Positions 53,836 through 62,691 of a DNA stretch of 64,000 nucleotides are shown piece by piece (positions within the stretch are counted from its first letter, which is position 1; each line of letters starts with the position of its first letter). Both the position numbers and the translations under genes were made by a program. This DNA comes from Rhodospirillales bacterium 24-66-33 (GTDB lineage: Bacteria > Pseudomonadota > Alphaproteobacteria > Reyranellales > Reyranellaceae): assembly GCA_002281855.1 (NCBI GenBank), contig NCHQ01000019.1, forward strand, positions 1-64,000, written 5' to 3'. The notes under the pieces were generated by a model. The model saw only the letters and a program-made list of their open reading frames with translations. It was not told the DNA's origin and ran no database searches.

Positions 53836-55185
53836 TCAGTCGTGCCACATGTAGAGGCCGAGAGGATAGGGTTCGGCCGGGGGAAACGGCTGCCAGGAAT
53901 TGAAGTTCCGCGGCGGCGCGATGATGCCATCGGTCCGCTTCGACCGCAGGGCGAGGCTCTGGCTGGGCAGGATCCAGGACTCGACCAGCGTCTCGAGGGG
54001 GCGTTGGGCGAGCGGCGTGGATTCGAAGGGGACGACGCCGGTATTGCTCCGCACGATCGACCGCACCGTTTCGAGATAGTTCCGCCACTCGAGCGTCAGG
54101 TAGATGTTGGAAGGCATCACCGCGATCACCATGAGGCAGCCGAAGGCGAGCATGCGGCGCGAGACCTCGGGGCGCCGCAAGGCCGCCAGCGCGGCGAACC
54201 GAGCGCCCAGGGATGAGGTGTAGAGCCACATCAGGATGATGACGGTGGCGATGACGAGGCCGGCGATGCTGCGCGCCGTGTACTGCGACTTGGCGTGCGG
54301 GCGAACCAGCGAGTCCGTCAGCACGAGCAACGGCGAGAGCGCGAGCAGCAGCAGGAAGATGCCGGCAAAGACATAGGGCCTGCGGCCGGACAGATCCTGG
54401 GGCCGCAACACCGCCCAGCCGGAGATGACCAGGGCGGCGCCGATTGCCAGGTCGAACTGGACGTTCTGCCAGGCATCGAGAGCCGTCGCCGCCGTCCGGC
54501 TGAGGTGGTCCTGAGAAAACGGATGGATCAGCGAATCCGCCGCCACCCACAGGCCACCCAGAAAGGCCAGGCTGGAAACCAGATAGAGGATGGTGGCCAC
54601 GACCGGGCGGGACGGGATCCGGTAAACGGTCCAGAGGATCATCGCGGCCAGCAAGGGGCCTAGATAGAGCATAACCTCGTAGGCCCGGATCCCGAGCAAC
54701 CCCACTGCGAGAAGGAAAGCCCCGTCGGCCACCGTCAGTTCCCGCGCCGTCACCAGACGGACGGCCACGGCGATGCCTATGGCGTAGGCCGTGTTGTACT
54801 CGCCCACGATGAAGAACGAGGTCGTCATGAAGACCACCCCGATGACGGCCAGCAGCGCGGCCAGCAGGACGGGATCGTCCTTAACCCTCAAGAGGGCGAG
54901 ATGATAGAGCGCCGTCGGGACCGCGAAGAGGCCCAGCGACAATAGCTGCGCCAGCAGATGGAGGTCGGTAACCCCCAGGAACACCGCGGTGATGATCGGG
55001 ACCTGCCCCACGATCATCGCGTAGAGCCGTGGATTGTAGAAGTCGAAGAACCATTCGCGTCGGGCTATCTGCACGAGAAAGGCAGACCCGTCGACGAAAA
55101 GCCCCCGGCACTCCCAGCTGTGCCAAAGCACCAGGGTCCAGAGCAGGCCGACCGTGGCCCTGTAGGCGACTGTAGTTGTTGGCAT
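53836..55185 (-). CDS. Polytopic membrane protein, paralogue B of tandem pair
   Basis: 449 residues, the same layout as the neighbouring gene: WECRGLFVDGSAFLVQIARR, then YHLALLRVKDDPVLLAALLA and SFFIVGEYNTAYAIGIAVA match it position by position, while the rest differs. About ten membrane helices and a soluble C-terminal region ending in LGLYMWHD. ATG 55185 is chosen because it starts just before the first helix. The tandem arrangement points to an old duplication with divergent substrate. Same uncertain GT-C-like function. Confidence 0.75.
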   Translation of the reverse strand: MPTTTVAYRATVGLLWTLVLWHSWECRGLFVDGSAFLVQIARREWFFDFYNPRLYAMIVGQVPIITAVFLGVTDLHLLAQLLSLGLFAVPTALYHLALLRVKDDPVLLAALLAVIGVVFMTTSFFIVGEYNTAYAIGIAVAVRLVTARELTVADGAFLLAVGLLGIRAYEVMLYLGPLLAAMILWTVYRIPSRPVVATILYLVSSLAFLGGLWVAADSLIHPFSQDHLSRTAATALDAWQNVQFDLAIGAALVISGWAVLRPQDLSGRRPYVFAGIFLLLLALSPLLVLTDSLVRPHAKSQYTARSIAGLVIATVIILMWLYTSSLGARFAALAALRRPEVSRRMLAFGCLMVIAVMPSNIYLTLEWRNYLETVRSIVRSNTGVVPFESTPLAQRPLETLVESWILPSQSLALRSKRTDGIIAPPRNFNSWQPFPPAEPYPLGLYMWHD

Positions 55186-55290
55186 TTCCCCGGGAGGGGG
55201 CCTACAGGACCCGTGCCGCAGGTGCAAGCGGTGACGGCTTGCAGCGTCGAAGGGGCGCTGTTAGCAAGGCGCGGCAAACGGGGATGGTGG

Positions 55291-56100
55291 ATGCTCAGTT
55301 GGGAGAAAATCGACGCGATTCCGGGCTGGTTCATGTTCCAGTCCTATTGCGTCTGGCGGGCCCTGCTCGACCAGCAGGCCGGGATTTCCGGCGACCTGTT
55401 CGAGATCGGCGTCTGGCGAGGCCGGTCGGCCTCGGTCCTCGCCTCCTACCGGAAGGGCAACGAGAAGCTCTACCTGTGCGATCTGCGGCTCGATGAGGCC
55501 GCGGTCCAGCGCTCGATCGAATCGGTCGGCGCGAAGGCCACGAACCTCGTGCCCCTGTCCGGCCCGTCCGCCGACCTGCCGGCCAAGCTCGACCTGCAGG
55601 CGATGCACCAGTCGGTCCGGTGGTTCCACATCGACGGGGAGCATACCGGGACGGCCGTCTATCGCGAGCTGGAATTCGCCAACCGCATCGTCAACACCGA
55701 GGGGATCGTCGTGATCGACGATTTCTTCTCGCCGCGCTACCCGGCGAACACGACCGAAGTCATCCGCTACCTCGAGAAGAACCCGTTCCACTTTCGGCTC
55801 CTGGCCGTCGGGTTCAACAAGGGCTATCTCTGCCGGCCCGAGAGCCTGCCGCGCTACATGGACTTCATGGCATCCGGCATGTCGCGGACGCTGCAGGGCT
55901 ATGGCGCGAAGACGACGATCTTCAAGACGACCGGCCCCTGGGATACCGACGCCGTGGGCATTACCGACTATGTCGAGGATGCCGGCGCCATCGCGGGCCC
56001 CGACAACGAGCCTCAGCGCTGGCACATGATGCGGACCCGTCATGTCTGGGGACCGATGCGCCATCTCCAGAACGGCTGGCGGATGCTCCGCGGCCGCTAG
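55291..56100 (+). CDS. Class I SAM-dependent methyltransferase (TylF/CmcI-like)
   Basis: 269 residues from ATG 55291. GDLFEIGVWRGRSASVLASY is motif I (E-I-G-V-x-x-G) of TylF/CmcI-like enzymes, followed by LYLCDLRL. Later RWFHIDGEHTGTAVYRELEF carries the metal-binding DGxH, and IVVIDDFFSP is the next acidic site. It would methylate a hydroxyl on a sugar or small product, with Mg2+. An earlier GTG at 55227 is possible. The stop codon TAG lies inside a 4-bp CTAG duplicate at the edge of a small inverted-repeat element. Confidence 0.8.
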   Translation: MLSWEKIDAIPGWFMFQSYCVWRALLDQQAGISGDLFEIGVWRGRSASVLASYRKGNEKLYLCDLRLDEAAVQRSIESVGAKATNLVPLSGPSADLPAKLDLQAMHQSVRWFHIDGEHTGTAVYRELEFANRIVNTEGIVVIDDFFSPRYPANTTEVIRYLEKNPFHFRLLAVGFNKGYLCRPESLPRYMDFMASGMSRTLQGYGAKTTIFKTTGPWDTDAVGITDYVEDAGAIAGPDNEPQRWHMMRTRHVWGPMRHLQNGWRMLRGR

Positions 56101-56260
56101 CAGGCTGTTGAAATAGGCCTTTCAGAAACACCGGCGAGCAACATTATTGCGTCGACGCTCGCCGGGAACACGATCAGGGGCTGCGACATCCGCTTCATTT
56201 GTTTCGTTTATTTCGTTTGTTTCGTTTATTCCCCATGACTCCGACGTATTCAACGGCCTG
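56101..56260. mobile_element. MITE-like element with terminal inverted repeats and CTAG duplication
   Basis: The left end CAGGCTGTTGAA (56101-56112) and right end TTCAACGGCCTG (56249-56260) are inverted copies with one mismatch. CTAG flanks both, at 56097-56100 and 56261-56264, as a 4-bp target duplication, the pattern of IS5-type transposition (YTAR targets). The 160-bp inside has no transposase. It carries a 9-bp tandem run (TTTCGTTTA/TTTCGTTTG) at 56203-56229. Confidence 0.6.
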
Positions 56261-56288
56261 CTAGAGCGCCGGCCGGCTCCTGCGGCCG

Positions 56289-57293
56289 TCAGGCCGCGGG
56301 CTTGGCAATCTTCAGCTGGTCGTCGAGATCGTCGGCGATGAAGTGGCGCACGACCTCGTCGAGATCCTTGTCGGTCTCGAAGCCCAGGCGACGGGCGCGC
56401 GCCGAATCGATGCCCTGGGGCCAGCCGTCGCAGATATTCTGGATCGCCGGATCGTGCTGCCACACGACCTTGCCGACCTTGCGGTTGCCGGCATGGCGGC
56501 CGACCGCCTGCTCCAGCTCCTTGGCCGTCACGTTGATGCCGTTCAGCAGCAGCGTGCGTCCCGGACCGAAGGCGTCCGGCGGCAGATCGTGCAGACGCAT
56601 GAACGCGTCGACCGTCTTGCGCGGGCTGAGGACCACCATGACCGTCTCGGGCGTGACGGGACACACGACGTCGACGCCGGTCAGCGGCTCGCGCAGCACC
56701 GAACTCGCCCAGGTCGACGCCGCCTTGTTGGGCAGGCCTGTGCGCACGCAGATCGTCGGCAGTCTCACCGAGGTGCCGCGCAGGAAACCCTTGCGCGTGT
56801 AGTCGCGCACCAGGAATTCGCCGATCGACTTCTGTGCGCCATAGGAGGTCTGCGGCGTCAGCGGGGTGTCGTCCGTGACGGCCGGAGGAAGGTCACCGCC
56901 GAAGGCGGCCAGCGAACTGGTGAACACCACGCGCGGATTGGTGCCGAGGGCCCGGCAGGCCTCCAGCACATTGCGTGTACCGTCGAGATTGACCCGGTAT
57001 CCCAGGTCGAAGTCGGCTTCGGCGCCGGCGCTGACGACCGCGGCGAAATGGAACACGGTCGAGGCGCCCTGGACGATGGACTGCACGGTCGCGAAATTCG
57101 AGATGTCGCCCGCGATCGTCTTGACCCGCGGATCGTCCAGGCCCGGCCCCTCGGCCTTGCCGACATCGAACAGAAGCAGTTCGTTGACTTTCTGCGGCTG
57201 GCCGGAGGCCGCCGCGATCTCGCCCTGCTGCAGTATGCGCCGTGCGAGTTTCTTGCCCAGAAAGCCCGCCCCGCCGGTGATGACCACCTTCAT
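56289..57293 (-). CDS. denD: NAD-dependent epimerase/dehydratase, D-erythronate dehydrogenase-like
   Basis: 334 residues. The Rossmann start MKVVITGGAGFLGKKLARRI, then LLFDVGKAEG and FHFAAVVSAGAEADFDLGYR fit the extended SDR group. The catalytic pair is Tyr151/Lys155 in YGAQKSIGEF. The DLGYRVNLDGTRNVLEACRA and CDGWPQGIDSARARRLGFET blocks match DenD, which oxidises D-erythronate at C2. No erythronate kinase or isomerase genes are adjacent, so the symbol is by similarity only. ATG 57293 is chosen over an earlier in-frame ATG. Confidence 0.8.
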   Translation of the reverse strand: MKVVITGGAGFLGKKLARRILQQGEIAAASGQPQKVNELLLFDVGKAEGPGLDDPRVKTIAGDISNFATVQSIVQGASTVFHFAAVVSAGAEADFDLGYRVNLDGTRNVLEACRALGTNPRVVFTSSLAAFGGDLPPAVTDDTPLTPQTSYGAQKSIGEFLVRDYTRKGFLRGTSVRLPTICVRTGLPNKAASTWASSVLREPLTGVDVVCPVTPETVMVVLSPRKTVDAFMRLHDLPPDAFGPGRTLLLNGINVTAKELEQAVGRHAGNRKVGKVVWQHDPAIQNICDGWPQGIDSARARRLGFETDKDLDEVVRHFIADDLDDQLKIAKPAA

Positions 57294-57369
57294 GTCGTTT
57301 CCGTCCGATTTCGTTGTGTGCGGACGAAAGTGTGCACAGATCGCCGCCTGCAGTCTATGTTTGCGCGGC

Positions 57370-59172
57370 ATGGCCGGACCCGCCGACATCTACGCGTTCA
57401 AGGACGCTCTCATCGTTCTGGGAACGGCGGCCGTTGTGGCTCCCGTCGTGACTCGCCTCAAGATCAGCCCGGTGCTGGGCTTCCTGGTCGTCGGCGCCGC
57501 GCTGGGGCCTCACGGTCTCGGCCGCCTCGCCGACTATTCCCGCGCGATCGACTGGCTCACTGTCACGGGTGAAAGACAGATCGCCTTCATCGCCGATCTC
57601 GGCATCGTCTTCCTGCTGTTCTTCATCGGCCTCGAACTCTCGATGCGGCGCATGATCACCATGCGCCGGCTGGTCTTCGGACTGGGCGGCCTGCAGGTGG
57701 TCCTGTCGGCGCTGGCGATCAGCCTGGCGGCGTTCTGGCTCGGCCAGCCCGCCGCCGCCGCGCTCATCATCGGCACCTGCCTTGCCCTGTCCTCGACCGC
57801 CATCGTCATGGAGCTGCTGTCGGGCCAGCGCCGCATGATGTCGACCACCGGCCGTACCAGCTTCGCCATCCTGCTCGCTCAAGACCTGGCCGTGGTGCCG
57901 CTCCTGTTCCTCGTCAGCGCGCTCGGGGGACACTCCGAGGGTTCGATCGTCCAGGGCGTGGTCGTCGCGGTCGTCGAGGCGTTGCTCGCCATAGCCGTGA
58001 TCGCTCTTGTCGGCAGGGTGATCCTGAAGCCCCTGTTCCGGCTGGCCGCCAGCACCGACAACCCGGAATTCTTCATGGCGGCGACGCTGCTGATCGCCGT
58101 CGGATCGGGCGTGATCGCCGCCTTTGCCGGCCTGTCCATGGCGCTCGGCGCCTTCATCGCCGGACTGCTTCTGGCCGAGACGGAATACCGGCGTGCCGTC
58201 GAGGCGATGATCGATCCCTTCCGCGGGCTCCTGCTCGGCGTCTTCTTCTTTTCGGTCGGCATGCACATCGACCTGAGCTTCATCTGGCGCGAACCCGTCC
58301 TCGTGCTCGGCGGGTTCGCCGCGATGATGGTTCTCAAGACAACCCTGCTCGTCCCGCTCTGCCGCCTGTTCGGCATATCGTGGGCCGCCAGCGTCGAAAC
58401 CGGCCTGCTGCTGGCCCCGGGCGGCGAGTTCGCCTTCATCGGCATCGGCCTCGCCGCGCAGCTGGGCCTGGTCGACCCGGGGGTCGCGGCCGGCGTCCTG
58501 GCGGTCGTGTCGCTGACCATGGGCACCTTGCCGTTCGTGTCGCTGTTCGCGCGCCGCGCCGCCCAGCGCGTGGCCCAGCAGGTGACGGGCGACGCGCCGG
58601 CAACGCAACTCCCCCCCTCGGACCACGCAAGGCGGGTGATCGTCGTCGGCCACGGACGGGTGGGTCAGCTCGTCTGCGACCAGCTCGAGAAGCACGGGAT
58701 CTCGTACATCGCGGCCGACCGTGACGCCGCCCGCGTCGAGCGCTGGCGGAAGCTCGGCCGGCCGGTCTATTTCGGCGACGCCTCCAACGCGCTGTTCCTG
58801 CAGCGCTGCGGCATCGACGAGGCGACGGGGGTGATCGTCACCCTCGACACGGCGGCGGTCGACGATGTGGTACGCGCCGTGCGTGCCCGGCGGTCCGACG
58901 TGATGATCGTCGCCCGCGCCCACGATGCCGAGCATGCCCGTCATCTCTACACGCTGGCCGTCACCGATGCCGTGCCCGAGACGATCGAGGCGAGCCTCCA
59001 GCTGGCCGAATCGGCGCTCGTAGGCCTCGGCGTGCCGATGGGTCTGGTCATGGCCTCGATCCATGAAAGACGCGAGCAGGTGAGAAACGAACTCCAGGCC
59101 GCTGCGGGCGGGACGGCATCGATGACAGAGCAGATCCGCCGCGCCCGTCGCGACAAGGTGGGCAAGCCGTGA
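57370..59172 (+). CDS. Monovalent cation:proton antiporter, KefB/YbaL type
   Basis: 600 residues. Residues 1-390 hold 12-13 membrane helices of the CPA2 family, including FIADLGIVFLLFFIGLELSM and ALSSTAIVMELLSGQ. The soluble end from 425 starts RVIVVGHGRVGQLVCDQLEK, an RCK N-domain with the NAD-binding GxGxxG, followed by YFGDASNALFLQRCGIDEAT. These proteins exchange potassium for protons under nucleotide or thiol control. The stop overlaps the GTG start of the next gene. Confidence 0.92.
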   Translation: MAGPADIYAFKDALIVLGTAAVVAPVVTRLKISPVLGFLVVGAALGPHGLGRLADYSRAIDWLTVTGERQIAFIADLGIVFLLFFIGLELSMRRMITMRRLVFGLGGLQVVLSALAISLAAFWLGQPAAAALIIGTCLALSSTAIVMELLSGQRRMMSTTGRTSFAILLAQDLAVVPLLFLVSALGGHSEGSIVQGVVVAVVEALLAIAVIALVGRVILKPLFRLAASTDNPEFFMAATLLIAVGSGVIAAFAGLSMALGAFIAGLLLAETEYRRAVEAMIDPFRGLLLGVFFFSVGMHIDLSFIWREPVLVLGGFAAMMVLKTTLLVPLCRLFGISWAASVETGLLLAPGGEFAFIGIGLAAQLGLVDPGVAAGVLAVVSLTMGTLPFVSLFARRAAQRVAQQVTGDAPATQLPPSDHARRVIVVGHGRVGQLVCDQLEKHGISYIAADRDAARVERWRKLGRPVYFGDASNALFLQRCGIDEATGVIVTLDTAAVDDVVRAVRARRSDVMIVARAHDAEHARHLYTLAVTDAVPETIEASLQLAESALVGLGVPMGLVMASIHERREQVRNELQAAAGGTASMTEQIRRARRDKVGKP

Positions 59173-59840
59173 AGGTCGTGAGTTGGAACCTGCTGCGCCT
59201 CACCGGCGCAGCCGTCGAGGATGTAGCGACCCTCATCAACATCCAGAAGCCCGACATACTCCTCATGCAGGAGGCGACGCAGCATATCGAGGCGCTGCCA
59301 GACCTGGTCGGCGGCCATTTCTACCGGCTGTCCTGGCTGGGGCGCATCCACGGGCTGGCCGTCTGGAGTCCGACTCACTTTCCCCGCCCGGTGGCCCTGT
59401 CGCTACCGGCCTCGCGGCTCCCCGGAAGACTGCCGCGGCGGCGCGCCCAGATCATCCAGATGGGCGAGATCACCTTCGCCAATGTCCACCTCTCGCACGG
59501 CCAGCTGTTGAACCGCCGCCAGCTTGCCCGCATCGCCGCGGCGTTGCAGGGCAAGCCCTCGGCCATTATCGGCGATTACAATGCGGTCGGGCCGGTCTTC
59601 CTTCCTGGTTTCGCCGATGTCGGCCCGCGCGAGCCCACGCACCTTTCGGGCAATGTCATGCCGGTTCGGCTCGACCGCTGTCTCGCCCACAGGCTTGTCT
59701 GCACCACGGCAGATGCGCTGGATTTCGGCCCCTCCGACCACCGGCCGATCCGGCTCGAATTGCGCCTTGCCGAAAGCGGCCAGGCCGCGGAGGAGCCGTT
59801 GCGGACCCGCAAGGACCGGCTGAAGCGCTTCTACAGGTAG
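59169..59840 (+). CDS. Endonuclease/exonuclease/phosphatase-family hydrolase
   Basis: 223 residues from GTG 59169, overlapping the antiporter stop. The EEP-fold catalytic blocks are in order: VVSWNLLRLTG (Asn), ILLMQEAT (Glu), FANVHLSHGQ, AIIGDYNAVGPVF (Asp/Asn) and FGPSDHRPIRLEL (Asp-His). It needs Mg2+ and could cut DNA, RNA or phosphodiester lipids. Coupling to a cation antiporter and a convergent cardiolipin synthase, which it overlaps by ten bases, suggests a phospholipid link, but this is a guess. Confidence 0.85.
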   Translation: MKVVSWNLLRLTGAAVEDVATLINIQKPDILLMQEATQHIEALPDLVGGHFYRLSWLGRIHGLAVWSPTHFPRPVALSLPASRLPGRLPRRRAQIIQMGEITFANVHLSHGQLLNRRQLARIAAALQGKPSAIIGDYNAVGPVFLPGFADVGPREPTHLSGNVMPVRLDRCLAHRLVCTTADALDFGPSDHRPIRLELRLAESGQAAEEPLRTRKDRLKRFYR

Positions 59841-61240
59841 GGCTGCAGCAGCCGGGCCGCGCTGTTTCGCAGGCGGATCGGCAACGGATCGCCGTCGATC
59901 TCGGCGAGGGTCAGGCAGCGCTGCGGTTTCTTCGAGTCCACGATCTGGCGTGCGAAGGCGGCGTCGTGCAGCTCGACGTTCAACTCGAAGTTCAAACGGA
60001 AGCTGCGCGTGTCCCAATTGGCGCTGCCGATGAACGACCAGGAATCGTCGATCGTCATCAGCTTTGAGTGGTCGAACGGCGCCGGCATCATCCAGATGCG
60101 ACATCCGGCTTCGATCAGCGGCCTGAGCGGCACCCGCCGTGCCCAATCGAGAATCGCGTGATTGGAGTTCTCCGGCAGCAGGATGTCGACCTTGATGCCG
60201 CGCATCGCCGCCAGGCCCAGCGCCATGGTGAGCGGCTCGCCCGGCAGGAAATAGGGCGTCACCACCCGGATCGAGTCGCGCGCGCAGGAGATGGCATGCA
60301 GGGTCACGAACTCGATCTGCTCCATGTCCTCGTCAGGACCGGAGGGCACGACGCGCGCCAGCACCGTCCCGACCGGCTCGAGCGTCGGGAACCAGTCATC
60401 GTCGAGCGGCTCGCCCGTCGTGAACTGCCAGTCGTCGGCGAAGGCGTCGGTGAGCTGCTCGACCACGGGACCTTCGATGCGGAAATGCGTGTCGCGGACG
60501 GGATGGGGCGGGTTCTCGGCGATGACGTTCTCTGCGCCGATGTTGAGCCCGCCGGTGAAGGCCACGCGACCGTCGATGACCAGCAGCTTGCGATGATTGC
60601 GCAAGTTCACGAACGGCGTGCGCCAGGGGAAATAGGAATGCAGGAAGCGCGCGACCGGGACGCCGGCCTTGCGCAGCCGGTTGTAGGTGCCAGACCAGAA
60701 GTAGCCGCCGCCAACTCCGTCGATCAGGACGCGCACCTTCACGCCGCGTTGCTGCGCTGCGATCAAGGCCTCGTGGAATTTCTCGCCCGCGGAATCGGCG
60801 CGGAAGATGTAGCTGCAGAGTCCGATGGTCGACTTCGCCTTGCCGATTTCCTCGAGCATACGAGGGTAGGCCTCGTCCCCGCTGTGCATCATCTCGACGA
60901 TATTGCCGGGCTTCGAAGGCAGGCCCGTCACCCGCCCGACCGCATACTCCAGCGGCGTCAGCGAATCCCGCGTCACCGTTGCGGCAGCATCGTCCGCGGC
61001 AGGCAGCAGGTGCTGACGTCTCAGCCGCTGGGCCCGCCGCTTCACGCGGTTGATGCCTATGATGGCGTAGAGCAACCCGCCCAGGAACGGCGAGAGCCAG
61101 GCGATGCCGATCCAGGATACCGCTGCCCCGACGCTGCGCTTGTAGAGCAGCACATGTACCGTGACGGCGACCGCAAGGGCGACATGCGCCACGGCAGCGG
61201 TCGCACCCACCACTGCCGCCAGATTGTCATCGACTGTCAC
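59831..61240 (-). CDS. cls: Cardiolipin synthase (phospholipase D family)
   Basis: 469 residues. Two N-terminal membrane helices (VALAVAVTVHVLLYKRSVGA, WIGIAWLSPFLGGLLYAIIG) precede two HKD motifs: NHRKLLVIDGRVAFTGGLN and FDHSKLMTIDDSWSFIGSAN. This matches bacterial ClsA-type enzymes, which join two phosphatidylglycerols into cardiolipin on the inner membrane. The first motif keeps H-x-K-x4-D, so both sites look active. Single-gene unit. Confidence 0.92.
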   Translation of the reverse strand: MTVDDNLAAVVGATAAVAHVALAVAVTVHVLLYKRSVGAAVSWIGIAWLSPFLGGLLYAIIGINRVKRRAQRLRRQHLLPAADDAAATVTRDSLTPLEYAVGRVTGLPSKPGNIVEMMHSGDEAYPRMLEEIGKAKSTIGLCSYIFRADSAGEKFHEALIAAQQRGVKVRVLIDGVGGGYFWSGTYNRLRKAGVPVARFLHSYFPWRTPFVNLRNHRKLLVIDGRVAFTGGLNIGAENVIAENPPHPVRDTHFRIEGPVVEQLTDAFADDWQFTTGEPLDDDWFPTLEPVGTVLARVVPSGPDEDMEQIEFVTLHAISCARDSIRVVTPYFLPGEPLTMALGLAAMRGIKVDILLPENSNHAILDWARRVPLRPLIEAGCRIWMMPAPFDHSKLMTIDDSWSFIGSANWDTRSFRLNFELNVELHDAAFARQIVDSKKPQRCLTLAEIDGDPLPIRLRNSAARLLQPYL

Positions 61241-61326
61241 GTTGCCTGTTCCCCGCCCGCGGCTGGTCCAGAACAGGTTCTAGCGACGCCCCGTATAGAA
61301 CGCCATGCGCAAGCTGCGCCGGGGCG

Positions 61327-62652
61327 TCAGGCCACCGCCTTGATGGTCTTTGCGGTGATGTCGACGATTTCGTCGATCTGGGCCTTCTCGATCACCAGCG
61401 GCGGCGACATGGCGATGGCGTCGCCCGACTGGCGGACCATCAGGCCCAGATCGAACGCCTTGACGAAGGCCTTGTAGCCGCGTGTCCCGACCGCACCCTC
61501 CGGCGCCAGGTCGATGCCGCAGGCCATACCGAGGTTCCGGATGTCGGTGACGTTCGGCAGGCCCTTCAGCGAATGGATACCCTCTTCCCAGTAGGGCGAC
61601 AGCTCGGCGGCGCGGGCGAACAGCTCCTCGTCGCGGTAGATGTCGAGCACCGCCGACGCCGCGGCGCAGGCCAGAGGATGAGCCGAGTAGGTGTAGCCGT
61701 GGAACAGGTCGATGGCGCTTTCCGGCCCGTTCATCAGCCCGTCGAACACATGCTTGCGCACGAACACGCCGCCCATCGGCACGGTGGCATTGGAGATGCC
61801 CTTGGCGACCGTCATCAGGTCGGGAATCACCCCGAACTTGTCGGCCGCAAAGGAGGCGCCGAGGCGGCCGAAGCCCGTGATAACTTCGTCGAAGATCAGC
61901 AGGATGCCGTGCTTGTCGCAAATCTCGCGCAGGCGCTTCAGGTAGCCCTTGGGCGGCGGCAGGAAGCCGGTCGAGCCGGCGCAGGGCTCGACGATGACCG
62001 CGGCGATGTTGGAAGCGTCGTGAAGGCCGACGATGCCTTCCAGCGCGTCGGCGAGATGGGCGCCGTTCTCCGGCTCGCCCTTGGAGAACGCGTTCTCCGG
62101 GAGGTGGGTGTGCGGCAGGTGATCCACACCCGGCAGCATCGCGCCGAACCATTTGCGATTGTTGACCATGCCGCCGACGGAAATGCCGCCGAAGCCGACG
62201 CCGTGGTAGCCGCGCTCGCGGCCGACGAAACGCGTGCGGGTGCCCTGGCCATTGGCGCGATGATAGGCCAGCGCGATCTTGAGTGCGCTGTCGACCGCCT
62301 CGGAGCCGGAGTTGCAGTAAAAGGCGTGGTTGAGGTCGCCCGGCAGGAGGGCGGCGTGGCGCGCCGCCAGTTCGAAGGCCTTGGGATGGCCCATCTGGAA
62401 CGACGGCGCATAGTCCATCTCATCCAGCTGCTTCGCGATCGCCGCCTTGATCTCCTCGCGGCCGTGACCGGCGTTGACGCACCACAGGCCGGCCGTGCCG
62501 TCGATGATCTTGCGACCCTCCGGCGTCCAGTAATGAACCCCCTTCGCCCTGGCCAGCATGCGCGGGTTCTTCTTGAATTGCCGGTTCGCAGTGAACGGCA
62601 TGAAGAACGCTTCGAGATTGTTGGCGGCAGGCGCGGTGTTCGACGGCGTCAT
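61327..62652 (-). CDS. Class III aminotransferase (omega-amino acid:pyruvate type)
   Basis: 441 residues. FYCNSGSEAVDSALKIALAY holds the phosphate-cup, LLIFDEVITGFGRLGASFAA has Asp255, and MTVAKGISNATVPMGGVFV carries the PLP lysine (Lys284). The N-terminal MPFTANRQFKKNPRMLARAK is typical of the beta-alanine:pyruvate transaminase group. It moves an omega-amino group to pyruvate. It could work with the nearby acrylyl-CoA-reductase-like gene in beta-alanine or propionate metabolism, though that link is only by position. Confidence 0.9.
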   Translation of the reverse strand: MTPSNTAPAANNLEAFFMPFTANRQFKKNPRMLARAKGVHYWTPEGRKIIDGTAGLWCVNAGHGREEIKAAIAKQLDEMDYAPSFQMGHPKAFELAARHAALLPGDLNHAFYCNSGSEAVDSALKIALAYHRANGQGTRTRFVGRERGYHGVGFGGISVGGMVNNRKWFGAMLPGVDHLPHTHLPENAFSKGEPENGAHLADALEGIVGLHDASNIAAVIVEPCAGSTGFLPPPKGYLKRLREICDKHGILLIFDEVITGFGRLGASFAADKFGVIPDLMTVAKGISNATVPMGGVFVRKHVFDGLMNGPESAIDLFHGYTYSAHPLACAAASAVLDIYRDEELFARAAELSPYWEEGIHSLKGLPNVTDIRNLGMACGIDLAPEGAVGTRGYKAFVKAFDLGLMVRQSGDAIAMSPPLVIEKAQIDEIVDITAKTIKAVA

Positions 62653-62691
62653 CGGCAGACCTTCGGGTAAGATGAACTCCGGGTTACGCTA

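Noticed and set aside
56199..56232. Possible CRISPR-like repeats (TTTCGTTTA units)
   Set aside because: The units are nine bases and contiguous with no spacers; it is a simple tandem tract in a small inverted-repeat element.
57355..59064. 569-codon frame on the minus strand across the antiporter
   Set aside because: Shadow frame of the KefB-type gene; composition extreme (D/H/R/E) and no motif.
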